Positions 8,761 to 17,118 of a stretch of 64,000 bases of DNA are shown one piece after another. The notes under the pieces are model-generated. The model saw nothing but the letters and a program-made list of their open reading frames with translations, did not search any database and had not been told where the DNA came from. The stretch covers positions 806,001-870,000 of the forward strand of contig CAVZCL010000001.1 of NCBI GenBank assembly GCA_963773745.1, read 5' to 3'. Source of the stretch: UBA5069 sp963773745 (GTDB lineage Bacteria > Chloroflexota > Anaerolineae > Caldilineales > Caldilineaceae). A program made the position numbers and the translations under genes. How positions within the stretch are numbered: position 1 is the first letter of the stretch; each line of letters opens with the position of its first letter.

Positions 8761-9759
8761 ATGAAACTCGCAATCGCCCTCGGCGTTCTCCTGCTCACCG
8801 GTTGTGCCGCGCAGACGCCCCCCACGCAGCCTGCAGCCAGCGCCGTGGCGTCCGGTCCGGTTTACACGAATCCTGTTCTCGACGCCGACTTCCCCGACCC
8901 GGACCTGCTCAAGGTCGGCGACACCTGGTACGCGTATGCGACCAACAGCGCGGGCCAGAATATTCAGACGGCCTATTCGACCAACCTCGTCGATTGGACG
9001 CGTGGCGCAGATGCCCTGCCCGAAATGCCCGCCTGGTCGCGCACCGGCCTCACCTGGGCGCCGGAAGTCACGACGCTGGATGGCGGCGAGAGCTTCCTCA
9101 TGTACTTCGTTGCGCGCGACCGCGCAAGCGACCGCCAGTGCATTGGCCTGGCCACCGCCACTTCGCCGCTGGGGCCATTCACCGACACGCGCGATGGCCC
9201 CTTCGTCTGCAACCCCGATGAAGGCGGCGATATCGACGCCTCCTCATTTGTGGATGAGGACGGCACACCGTGGCTGCTTTGGAAGAATGACGGCAACTGC
9301 TGCGGCATGGACACCTGGATCTACATCCAGCAGCTTGCGCCCGACGGCATGAGCCTGGTGGGCGAAGCCACACGCCTCATCAAGCAGGATCTGCCGTGGG
9401 AGGGCAACCTCGTCGAAGCACCAACCCTCTGGAAGCAGGATGGTCGCTACTACCTCTTCTACTCGGCCTCCAGCTATGCCGACAATCGCTATGCCATGGG
9501 TTATGCCGTGGCCGACGCGCCGACGGGCCCCTTTACGAAGAGCGCCGATCGACTGGCGTGGTCCGTCAGCAACACCGGCAAGATCACCGGCCCGGGTGGG
9601 CAGGATGTGGTGGTTGGCCCGAGCGGCCGCACCTATCTCGTCTACCATTCATGGGCGGATACAATGGGCTACCGCCGCATGAACATTGACGAGCTGCTCT
9701 GGGCGGACGGCGTGCCCAGCGTCAGCGTCACGTCGGGCGTCGAACTGCCGCTGCCATAG
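8761..9759 (+). CDS. Glycoside hydrolase family 43 lipoprotein
   Basis: 332 residues. The start gives a lipoprotein signal (MKLAIALGVLLLTGC). The five-bladed propeller shows the family triad: base Asp in NPVLDADFPDPDLL, pKa-modulating Asp in GGDIDASSFVDEDG, and acid Glu in GNLVEAPTLWKQDGRYYLFY. GH43 enzymes cut arabinose- or xylose-containing side chains, here probably at the outer face of the membrane. The LacI regulator upstream and sugar importers nearby fit pentose-rich glycan use. A terminator follows directly. Confidence 0.93.
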   Translation: MKLAIALGVLLLTGCAAQTPPTQPAASAVASGPVYTNPVLDADFPDPDLLKVGDTWYAYATNSAGQNIQTAYSTNLVDWTRGADALPEMPAWSRTGLTWAPEVTTLDGGESFLMYFVARDRASDRQCIGLATATSPLGPFTDTRDGPFVCNPDEGGDIDASSFVDEDGTPWLLWKNDGNCCGMDTWIYIQQLAPDGMSLVGEATRLIKQDLPWEGNLVEAPTLWKQDGRYYLFYSASSYADNRYAMGYAVADAPTGPFTKSADRLAWSVSNTGKITGPGGQDVVVGPSGRTYLVYHSWADTMGYRRMNIDELLWADGVPSVSVTSGVELPLP

Positions 9760-9768
9760 GGGAACGAG

Positions 9769-9800
9769 TTCAAGGGTTTAAGAGTTCAAGGGTTTAAGAG
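9769..9800. repeat. Tandem 16-base repeat
   Basis: GAGTTCAAGGGTTTAA occurs twice in tandem, then a partial GAGTT, between the GH43 stop and its terminator. Similar GAACCCTTGAACC-type sequence appears near 20458. Confidence 0.6.
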
Positions 9801-9803
9801 TTG

Positions 9804-9832
9804 GGCGCCGGCCGTGGGGTCGGCGCCTTTTT
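9804..9832 (+). terminator. Rho-independent terminator after GH43
   Basis: Stem GGCGCCG and CGGCGCC around a 10-base loop, followed by five T at 9828-9832. This is the clearest intrinsic terminator in the window. It separates the GH43 gene from mug. Confidence 0.75.
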
Positions 9833-9861
9833 GGAGAGCAGTGGTGCGCTTTGAGACGAAT

Positions 9862-10443
9862 ATGGAACTTAACGGAGAATCCAACCCCAAACCCACGCCG
9901 GGCGAACTGAAGGCAGCGGCCGGACGCACCCTTCCCGACCTGGTGCGGCCCGGGCTCAAGGTGCTCTTCGTCGGCATCAATCCCGGCCTCTACTCGGGCG
10001 CGACGGGCCACCACTTTGCCTACCCGGGCAATCGCTTCTGGCCCGCGCTGGAGCTGGCCGGCATAACGCCGCGCCGCCTTGCGCCGGCCGAGGAGCAGCA
10101 GTTGCTCGACTTGGGCTATGGCATTACGGGTATGGTGCGGCGCGCTACGGCCACCGCACAGGAGTTGACCACCGCCGAGTACGTCGCCGGTGCGCACCGC
10201 CTCGTGGAGACAGTACAGGCAAACCGGCCGCGCATGATCTGCTTCCTTGGGCTTGGCGCCTACCGCACCGGCTTTGGGCGCCCCAAGGCGGCGCTGGGAT
10301 TGCAGAGCGAGCGCATTGCCGAGACGCCCGTGTGGCTGCTGCCCAACCCCAGCGGGCTCAACGCCCATTTCAGCCTGGAGGACTTTGGCCGCCTGCTGGC
10401 CGAAGTGCGCGCCTATGCCGAGGCGCTGCCGGCGCGTAGCTGA
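9862..10443 (+). CDS. mug: Mug-type G/U mismatch-specific DNA glycosylase
   Basis: 193 residues from the ATG at 9862; the frame extends upstream but that start would read out of the terminator. The Mug/TDG active-site motif is VGINPGLYSGATGHHFAYPG and the second motif is LLPNPSGLN. The enzyme removes uracil or ethenocytosine mispaired with G. Length is normal for bacterial Mug. It is probably transcribed alone; two REP-like hairpins follow the stop. Confidence 0.9.
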   Translation: MELNGESNPKPTPGELKAAAGRTLPDLVRPGLKVLFVGINPGLYSGATGHHFAYPGNRFWPALELAGITPRRLAPAEEQQLLDLGYGITGMVRRATATAQELTTAEYVAGAHRLVETVQANRPRMICFLGLGAYRTGFGRPKAALGLQSERIAETPVWLLPNPSGLNAHFSLEDFGRLLAEVRAYAEALPARS

Positions 10444-10449
10444 GCACAC

Positions 10450-10531
10450 GAAGCGAGGCTTCCGATATTGGAAGCCTCGCTTCAACTGGACTCATCTGAA
10501 GCGAGGCTTCCGATGTTGGAAGCCTCGCTTC
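10450..10531. repeat. Two tandem GAAGCGAGGCTTCC hairpins
   Basis: Hairpin one is 10450-10483 (loop GATATT) and hairpin two is 10498-10531 (loop GATGTT), with identical 14-base arms. The flanking CACAC and GTGTG also pair, so the two can nest as one larger structure. They follow the mug stop and may serve as its transcription end. Confidence 0.75.
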
Positions 10532-10567
10532 GTGTGCGCGGGCCACGCGAGGCCACGCGATTGCCCA

Positions 10568-10628
10568 TTGACAACGCGCCTGCGCTGTGGTACTTTATCG
10601 ATAATGTGATCGGTCATGTGACCGATCA
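10568..10628 (+). promoter_or_regulatory. Sigma-70 promoter with palindromic operator for the LacI gene
   Basis: TTGACA (10568-10573), a 17-base spacer and TACTTT (10591-10596) form a good vegetative promoter. A perfect dyad TGATCGGTCA-TG-TGACCGATCA lies at 10607-10628, just after the expected transcription start. A repressor bound there would block initiation or clearance, so autoregulation by the LacI protein encoded at 10702 is likely. Confidence 0.7.
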
Positions 10629-10701
10629 TGCTCGCCTTCCGCATTGAAACCAGCCATATTCCAAGCTGAACTGTTACCGCTCGCGCGGCAGGGTCCCTGC
10701 C

Positions 10702-11754
10702 ATGACGGTTCCCGCTCATCATACTTCGCGTCGTCGCAACGCGACCATGCAGGATGTAGCCGACATGCTCCACGTCTCCAAGCAGACGGTGTCGGCGGTC
10801 ATCAACAACAAGCCCGGCATTACAGCCGAAACGCGCACGCGCGTGCTTGAGGCGATTGCCCAGGTCAACTACCGCATGGATTTGCGCGCCCGCAGCCTGC
10901 GCACGGGCCGCACCTACACCGTGGCGCTGGTGATTACAGACGTTGCCAGCCCCATGTTCAGCAAGATGGCGATTGCCGCCGAAGAGCGTCTTTATGCAGA
11001 GCATTACAGTCTGGTCCTCTATAACACGCACGACGACCTCGAGCGCGAACGTTTTTGCATAGATTCCATCCTGCAACGGTCGGTCGATGGCGTCATGTTT
11101 GTCTCGACCAGCGACGACAGCACGTCGCTTGAGATGCTCGATGCGGCCGGCATCCCCTCGGTGGTGATTGACCGTGTGCCCAAGAGCTATGTGGGCGCGG
11201 CGGTCGTGCTCAACAACCACGCCGCCGGGCGCATTGCAGCAGCCCATCTGATCGGCCTGGGGCACAGCAAGCTTGCCTACATCGGCGGCCCGGCCAACGT
11301 GCACATTGCACGCGAGCGTTTGGGCGGCTTCAGCGCAGAGGCAGAAGATGCGGGCGTGGCGCTGCCTGCCGAAGCAATTCTTCATGCCGAAAACTGGCAC
11401 GTTGAATCGGGCTACGCGGCCATGAACTTGCTGCTCAAGCGCAAGCGCCCCTTCACTGCCGTCTTCTGCGCAGGTGATCTGTTGGCTTTCGGCGCAATGC
11501 ATGCGCTGGCCGAGCATTGCACGAAAGTGCCCGATGACATTTCGGTGATGGGGCTGGATGACATCGACCTGGGCGCTTACTTCACGCCACCGCTGACGAC
11601 CATCAGCCAGTCGATTACCTCCATGGCGACGCTGGGCGTGAAGCTGCTGCTGGACGACCTGGCGGGCCGGCCGCGCGAAAGCAACCGGATTGTGATTGAA
11701 CCGACCCTGGTGGCGCGCGCTTCCACTGCGCCGCCGCGCATGAAGACGCCATAG
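10702..11754 (+). CDS. LacI-family regulator of the adjacent sugar ABC operon
   Basis: 350 residues. The HTH reads TMQDVADMLHVSKQTVSAVI with the hinge at about residues 60-75. The ligand domain shows the family pattern (VALVITDVASPMFSKMA; AAAHLIGLGHSKLAYIGG; SVMGLDDIDLGAYFTPPLTT). An inner ATG at 10747 is possible, but the extra 15 residues are basic and plausible. The ribose-type importer starts 145 bases downstream on the same strand, so it is the probable target. Confidence 0.93.
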   Translation: MTVPAHHTSRRRNATMQDVADMLHVSKQTVSAVINNKPGITAETRTRVLEAIAQVNYRMDLRARSLRTGRTYTVALVITDVASPMFSKMAIAAEERLYAEHYSLVLYNTHDDLERERFCIDSILQRSVDGVMFVSTSDDSTSLEMLDAAGIPSVVIDRVPKSYVGAAVVLNNHAAGRIAAAHLIGLGHSKLAYIGGPANVHIARERLGGFSAEAEDAGVALPAEAILHAENWHVESGYAAMNLLLKRKRPFTAVFCAGDLLAFGAMHALAEHCTKVPDDISVMGLDDIDLGAYFTPPLTTISQSITSMATLGVKLLLDDLAGRPRESNRIVIEPTLVARASTAPPRMKTP

Positions 11755-11899
11755 TGTGTCGCACCGGCGCTTTCCCCGAAGCGCCGCAGGCATGGCTCCC
11801 TCTCATCGCCATTAGCGCACTGCACGCATACGTGCGCACTGCCACCGCATCACCTGCCGTCCACCGTGCCGCACACGCGCAACGGGACAAGGAATATCT

Positions 11900-13396
11900 G
11901 TGACGAAGCTCCTCTCCATGCAGGGCATCACAAAGGCATTCTACGGGGTCAGCGTGCTCAAGGGCGTTGACTTTGAACTGGAGCACGGCGAAGTCCATGT
12001 GCTGCTGGGCGAGAATGGCGCGGGCAAATCCACCCTGATGAAGATTCTTTCGGGGGCCTATGCGCTGGATGGCGGCACGATTGCGATTAACGGCGAGCCG
12101 CTCGACACGGCCGGCTTTACCCCGAGGCGCGCCGAAGAGCTCGGGATCATCACCGTCTACCAGAATTTCCACCTGATTCCCCACCTCAGCGTGGCCGAAA
12201 ATCTATCGCTGGGGCTCTTTACCCATGGGCGCGGCCTCATCCGCTGGAAGGAAGTCTACGCGCACGCGCAGGCCGTGCTCGACCGCATCAACTTTCCCAT
12301 GGACCTGCGCGCACGCGTCAAGGACCTGCCCGTTTCGCAGAAGCAGATGCTCGAGATTGCGGTCGCCATCTCCAAGAACGCGCGCATCCTGATCATGGAT
12401 GAGCCGACCGCCGCGCTGAGCCGCAAGGAGACCGAGCTCCTCTTTACAACGCTGGCCGAACTCAAGGCCACGGGCGTCGGCATCATCTACATTTCGCACA
12501 AGCTGGAGGAAGTGCAGGTCGTGGGCGACCGCATTACCATCCTGCGCGATGGCGTGGCCGTGGCCACCGTGCCTGCTCGCGAGGCGGCGATCAAGGATGT
12601 CATCAGCCTGATGATCGGCAAGGAGCTGGCGCTGCCGCGTGCCGCCGACAGCACGCTTGTGGGCGAGGAGCTGCTGCGTGTGGAGGCGCTTGAGGGCAAG
12701 GCGTTTTCGGCCCCCATTGACATGCATGTACGCGCCGGCGAGATTCTTGGCATTACAGGCGTGGTGGGCGCGGGCAAGACGGAGCTGGCGCGCGCCATCT
12801 TCGGTGCCGACCGCAGCGACAAGGGGCGCGTTCTCTTTGATGGCCGTTCGCAGCGCATCAATGCCCCGCGCACGGCCATTCACCTCGGCATTGGCTATTT
12901 GCCCGAGGACCGCGACGCCCACGGCCTCTGCCTCAACCTGCCCGTCAAGGACAATGTGTCGCTTGTCTACCTGGCCAAGTTGCGCTCGCTCTTCTTCAGC
13001 ACCGCTACCGAAAAGCGGCTGGCGGGCAAACTGGTCAACTCGATTGGGGTGCGCACGGCCGGCCTTGGCCAGCAGGTGAAGTATCTCAGTGGCGGCAACA
13101 AGCAGAAGGTCGTCTTTGGCAAGTGGTTGACGGCGAACTGCAATCTGCTGATTCTGGACGAACCAACGATTGGCATTGATGTGGGCGCACGCGGCGAAAT
13201 CTATCAGCTTATACGCAACTTTGTGAGCGAGCCGAACCACGCCGTGATCTTCATCTCCAGTGACATGACCGAGGTGCACGATGTGTGCGACCGCATCCTC
13301 GTCATGTCGGGTGGCCGCATGGTCGCCGAGCTGGACCCGCAGGCGACCTCCAAGCAGGAGATCATGCACTACGCGCTCTCGGCCGTGGCGGCATAA
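11900..13396 (+). CDS. Ribose-type sugar ABC transporter ATP-binding protein
   Basis: 498 residues with a GTG start. It carries two ABC ATPase halves as in RbsA/XylG/MglA. The first has Walker A GENGAGKST, signature region VSQKQMLEIAVAIS and Walker B ILIMDEPT. The second has the usual degenerate Walker A GVVGAGKTE, signature YLSGGNKQKVVFGKW and ILDEPTIGID. It energises uptake through the permease at 13622. The substrate cannot be read from the ATPase. Confidence 0.95.
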   Translation: MTKLLSMQGITKAFYGVSVLKGVDFELEHGEVHVLLGENGAGKSTLMKILSGAYALDGGTIAINGEPLDTAGFTPRRAEELGIITVYQNFHLIPHLSVAENLSLGLFTHGRGLIRWKEVYAHAQAVLDRINFPMDLRARVKDLPVSQKQMLEIAVAISKNARILIMDEPTAALSRKETELLFTTLAELKATGVGIIYISHKLEEVQVVGDRITILRDGVAVATVPAREAAIKDVISLMIGKELALPRAADSTLVGEELLRVEALEGKAFSAPIDMHVRAGEILGITGVVGAGKTELARAIFGADRSDKGRVLFDGRSQRINAPRTAIHLGIGYLPEDRDAHGLCLNLPVKDNVSLVYLAKLRSLFFSTATEKRLAGKLVNSIGVRTAGLGQQVKYLSGGNKQKVVFGKWLTANCNLLILDEPTIGIDVGARGEIYQLIRNFVSEPNHAVIFISSDMTEVHDVCDRILVMSGGRMVAELDPQATSKQEIMHYALSAVAA

Positions 13397-13446
13397 CCTC
13401 CAAAAGCGACGCAGAGGCGCAAAGACGCAGAGAAAACGCAGAGTTT

Positions 13447-13557
13447 GTAGCGGAGGGCTTCCAGCCCTCCGGCAGTTGTCGGTCACGTCTCCGACGTGAC
13501 AACCGTAGCGGTCGCAGTGCCGAGGCCCCATTCGGAGGGCTGGAAGCCCTCCGCTAC
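13447..13557. repeat. Composite palindrome inside the ABC operon
   Basis: The outer arms GTAGCGGAGGGCTTCCAGCC and the complement ending CCTCCGCTAC pair. An inner hairpin GTTGTC...GACAAC with CACGTC/GACGTG sits at about 13475-13502. It separates the ATPase and permease genes and may lower permease expression. Confidence 0.65.
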
Positions 13558-13621
13558 GCGGCCGTGCGGCGCGGCGCTTTGAAGCAGACGCAAAGCGTAA
13601 ACCCCTTTGGAGAATGACCCC

Positions 13622-14692
13622 ATGAGTCAGTTGGGCGATCAGTTGGGAATGAGCAACAAACTGGCCACACCACCGCCCCCGCCTGCGCCGCAGGGTGGGC
13701 CCCAAGGTGGGCCGCAGGGGGAGCCGCAGGCGCACGAGCAGCCGGCCGCTCGCTCGGCCGTGCGCACGCTGCTGAGCAATCAGGGCATCACCATGCTCGT
13801 GATTTTGATCCTCATGTGGGTGGTGCTGGCTTTCCTCTCGCCCTACTTCTTCACCGTTGACAATATCTTCGAGATTACGCTGCAAACGGCGGTCATCGCA
13901 CTGATTGCCGCCGGCTCAACGCTGGTCATCATCTCCGGTGGCATCGATCTATCCGTGGGCTCGGTCTTTGCGGCCTCGGCGGTTGTGGGCGGCATCGTCT
14001 TCACGAGCACGGGCAACCTCTTCCTGGCGCTGGCCACAACGCTGGGCATGGGCTCACTGCTGGGGTTGACCAACGGCCTGCTTATCACGCGCGTTGGCGT
14101 GCCCCCGTTCATCGCCACGCTGGGCATGATGGGCATTGCGCGCGGCCTGGCGCTCATTATCTCCAGAGGAATTCCGATTTACGGCCTCGACGAGCGCTTC
14201 CGCTGGATTGGCCAGGGCAAGGTCTTTGATGTCATCCCCGTGCCCACGCTGATTGTGATTGCTGTCTACGCCATTTTCTATGTGGTGATGAACTACACGC
14301 GTTTTGGCCGCTTTGTCTACTCAATCGGCAGCAACGCCGAGGCGGCGCGCCTCTCCGGCATCAACGTTTCGCTTGTGATCGTGGGTATCTACACCATTGC
14401 CGGCCTGATGAGCGGACTGGCCTCGATTGTGGAGGCAGGGCGGCTGGCCACTGTGCAGCCGGCAGGTGGCAACGGCTACGAGCTGCTTGCAATTGGGGCC
14501 GTGCTGATTGGCGGCGCGTCCACCTTTGGCGGCGAGGGGAGCATACTGGCGACGCTGATTGGCGCACTTCTGGTGACGACAATTCGCAACGGCCTCAACA
14601 TTCTGGGCGTCAACGCCTTCTGGCAGTATGTCGTCAACGGCATCGTGATCATCGCCGCCGTCGCCATCGATCAGTACCGGCGGCGGCGTTGA
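13622..14692 (+). CDS. Ribose-type sugar ABC transporter permease
   Basis: 356 residues of the RbsC family. The ATG at 13622 follows GGAG by eight bases and is preferred to the upstream TTG. Residues 15-45 are a cytoplasmic Pro/Gly-rich stretch (PPPPPAPQGG and PQGGPQGEP). The membrane domain that follows has the family pattern GSTLVIISGGIDLSVGSV and a late AIGAVLIGGASTFGGEGS coupling region. Confidence 0.94.
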   Translation: MSQLGDQLGMSNKLATPPPPPAPQGGPQGGPQGEPQAHEQPAARSAVRTLLSNQGITMLVILILMWVVLAFLSPYFFTVDNIFEITLQTAVIALIAAGSTLVIISGGIDLSVGSVFAASAVVGGIVFTSTGNLFLALATTLGMGSLLGLTNGLLITRVGVPPFIATLGMMGIARGLALIISRGIPIYGLDERFRWIGQGKVFDVIPVPTLIVIAVYAIFYVVMNYTRFGRFVYSIGSNAEAARLSGINVSLVIVGIYTIAGLMSGLASIVEAGRLATVQPAGGNGYELLAIGAVLIGGASTFGGEGSILATLIGALLVTTIRNGLNILGVNAFWQYVVNGIVIIAAVAIDQYRRRR

Positions 14693-14808
14693 AACAGGCT
14701 CTGCGCATCGCGCTCGGCCGAGCAGTTCGCTGTATGAGGAGAGATGGGCAGTTTTGGTCAACGTTCCAACATTTCCGCACCATTCTGCAGGATCCACAGG
14801 AGGAAGAC

Positions 14809-15843
14809 ATGTTGAAGAAGCTGACACCGATTTTTGCGCTGTTCCTGATTTTGGGGCTGCTGGCCGGCTGTGCCGTGCCTGCTGCCGCGCCCGCCGCGGC
14901 CCCGGCCGCAGACGTTGCTGCTGCACCGGCCGCAGACGAGGCCGCCGCGCCCGCCGACAAGGGCGAGATCGTCTTCATTCCCAAGTCCACCTCGGCCACC
15001 TTCTATCTCTTCCTGGTGAAGGGTGCGCAGGACCGTGCACGGGAACTGGGCTACACCGTTGACTACCAGGGCCCCGCCACTGAGGCCGACATCGCCTCGC
15101 AGGTGGACCTGGTGCGCAACATCACCAAGAAGCAGCCGGCCGGCATCCTGCTCGCTGCCCTCGACTCTGAAGCGCTGATTCCGCCGATTGAAGAGGCAAT
15201 GGCAGCGGGCGTGCCCGTGGCCATGGCCGACTCGGGCGTGAACGGTGATGCGCCGATTGCCAGCATCATCACCGACCAGTACAAGGGTGGCTTCATGGCA
15301 GGCGAAGAGATGGCGCGCCTGCTGGACGGCAAGGGCAAGGTTGCCAACCTCGGCATTCAGGCCGGCTCTGTAAGCGCAGGGCGCAGCGTGGGCTTTGCCG
15401 ATGCAATTGCCCAGTACCCCGACATGGAAGTGCTTGAGACGCAGTGGACCGACGCTGATGCGGCCAAGTCGCTCAACATCGCGACCGACCTCATCACAGG
15501 CAACCCGGACATTGCGGGCTTCTTCTCGGCAGCCGCCCCCATCGCCTCGGGCATTGCGCAGGCCGCAATTGCCAAGGGCATGGACAAGGATCTGGTCATC
15601 ATCACCTTCGACCCCAGCCCCGAGATTCTGCCCCTCTTCGATGACGGCACCATCCAGGCCATCATTGCGCAGGACCCGTACCAGATGGGCTACCAGGGCG
15701 TGCAGGCGATTGACGACTACATCAATGGCGTCACGATTGACCCCAAGAGCATCGAGCTGGCCCCTGTGCTGATCACCCCCGAGAATGTTGACTCGGCCGA
15801 GGTGCAGGCGCTGCTCCAGACACCCGACAAGTTTGAGAAGTAG
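14809..15843 (+). CDS. Sugar-binding lipoprotein of the ribose-type importer
   Basis: 344 residues. The ATG at 14809 has a strong AGGAGGA upstream. The signal peptide ends in the lipobox LLAGC, then an Ala/Pro linker (about residues 25-50) tethers the ligand domain. The domain is a type I periplasmic-binding fold (IVFIPKSTSATFYLFLVKGA; ADIASQVDLVRNITKKQPAG; DKDLVIITFDPSPE). Placement directly after ATPase and permease fits one importer. The sugar is unknown, and the Gfo/Idh enzyme downstream hints at an oxidised or inositol-like sugar. Confidence 0.94.
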   Translation: MLKKLTPIFALFLILGLLAGCAVPAAAPAAAPAADVAAAPAADEAAAPADKGEIVFIPKSTSATFYLFLVKGAQDRARELGYTVDYQGPATEADIASQVDLVRNITKKQPAGILLAALDSEALIPPIEEAMAAGVPVAMADSGVNGDAPIASIITDQYKGGFMAGEEMARLLDGKGKVANLGIQAGSVSAGRSVGFADAIAQYPDMEVLETQWTDADAAKSLNIATDLITGNPDIAGFFSAAAPIASGIAQAAIAKGMDKDLVIITFDPSPEILPLFDDGTIQAIIAQDPYQMGYQGVQAIDDYINGVTIDPKSIELAPVLITPENVDSAEVQALLQTPDKFEK

Positions 15844-15870
15844 TCCTGGATCGCGTAGTTGATATAACGG

Positions 15871-15953
15871 CCGTACACAGATTCCACAGAAAAGAACAGA
15901 TAACGGCAGATATCCGTTGTAATCTGTGCTCAATCTGTGAAATCTGTGTACGG
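15871..15953. repeat. Palindrome, ACACAGATTTCACAGAAAA family (degenerate)
   Basis: Outer arms CCGTACACAGATT and AATCTGTGTACGG pair; the centre is imperfect around ATCCGTTGT. It is the diverged member of the family seen at 17126 and 30883, and sits between the binding protein and the Gfo/Idh gene. Confidence 0.7.
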
Positions 15954-15981
15954 CGTTTCTTTGACGTGAAGGAGGCGCGCA

Positions 15982-17118
15982 GTGCAGCAACTCAGAGTTG
16001 GCATGATCGGCACAGGCTTCATGGGGCGCACGCATTCGAACGCCTTTCGCCAGGTGAACACCTTCTTTCCGCACTCGATTGAGCCGGTGCGCCAGGTTGT
16101 CTGCGCGCGCAATGAGAGCGCGCTGCAAGCCTTTGCTGCACGCTGGGGCTGGGCGGAGTCGACCACCGACTGGCGCACACTGATAGACCGCGCCGATATT
16201 GACGTGATTGACATCTGCACGCCCAACGATTCGCACGCCGAAATTGCGATTGCAGCGCTGGAGGCGGGCAAGATGGTCATCTGCGAGAAGCCGCTGGCAA
16301 TGAACGCCGCGCAAGCGCGCCGCATGGTGGACGCCGCCGCACGCAGCGGCCGCCCCACCATGGTCTCCTTCAACTACAGGCGCGTGCCCGCGGTGGCGCT
16401 CGCCAAACAGCTTGTAGACGAAGGGCGGCTGGGGCGCATTTTTCATTACCGCGCGCTCTATTTGCAGGACTGGACCATCAACCCCAACCTGCCGCAAGGG
16501 GGCAACACGCTCTGGCGGCTCGACGCCGACGCGGCCGGCAGCGGCGTGACGGGCGACCTGCTGGCCCATGCGATTGACTTGGCGCTGTGGATGGCCGGGC
16601 CCATCCGCGAGGTGACGGCCATGACAGAAACCTTCGTCGCGGAGCGGCCGCTGCAGGATGCGCCGGGCCAGGTGATGCCGGTGCGCATTGACGACGCGTG
16701 CGCCTTCCTGGCGCGCTTTGAGAATGGCGCGCTGGGCACCTTTGAGTCCACCCGCTATGCCTGCGGCCGCAAGAACCACAACACCTTCGAGATTAACGGT
16801 GAGAAGGCAAGCATCGCGTTTGATCTGGAGAACGCCCACCAGCTGCAGTTCTACCAGCACAGCGACGATGCGCTTGTGCGCGGCTTCCGCACCATCGGCG
16901 TGTGGGATGGCGACCACCCCTACATGGCGAACTGGTGGGTGCCCGGCTGCGCGATTGGCTATGAGCACACCTTCATTCACCAGATATCCGATTTTCTGGA
17001 TGGGCTGGAAGCAGGCGAGAAGCGCGTGCCCGACTTTTCCGACGGCCTCGCCACGCAGCTTGTCTGCGACGCCGTGCTCGAGTCGGCGCGCACGCGCATG
17101 TGGCAGAGCGCAAGATAG
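15982..17118 (+). CDS. Gfo/Idh/MocA-family oxidoreductase
   Basis: 378 residues from a GTG with GAAGGAGG upstream. The N-terminal Rossmann fold has VGMIGTGFMGRTH, then VIDICTPNDSHAEIAIAALE and the signature CEKPLAMN. The C-terminal domain carries the sugar-binding and catalytic region (DLLAHAIDLALWMAG with a His in the expected place). It probably oxidises a sugar or sugar alcohol brought in by the importer upstream. Its last 142 bases overlap, antisense, the extended frame of the lyase-family gene at 16977. Confidence 0.93.
   Translation: MQQLRVGMIGTGFMGRTHSNAFRQVNTFFPHSIEPVRQVVCARNESALQAFAARWGWAESTTDWRTLIDRADIDVIDICTPNDSHAEIAIAALEAGKMVICEKPLAMNAAQARRMVDAAARSGRPTMVSFNYRRVPAVALAKQLVDEGRLGRIFHYRALYLQDWTINPNLPQGGNTLWRLDADAAGSGVTGDLLAHAIDLALWMAGPIREVTAMTETFVAERPLQDAPGQVMPVRIDDACAFLARFENGALGTFESTRYACGRKNHNTFEINGEKASIAFDLENAHQLQFYQHSDDALVRGFRTIGVWDGDHPYMANWWVPGCAIGYEHTFIHQISDFLDGLEAGEKRVPDFSDGLATQLVCDAVLESARTRMWQSAR

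Noticed and set aside
10450..10531. Possible mini CRISPR array from two similar units
   Set aside because: Units are palindromic hairpins with 6-base loops, spacing is not spacer-like, and no cas gene is present.
12203..13885. 560-codon antisense frame over the ABC ATPase gene
   Set aside because: Mirror frame of a gene with complete Walker and signature motifs.
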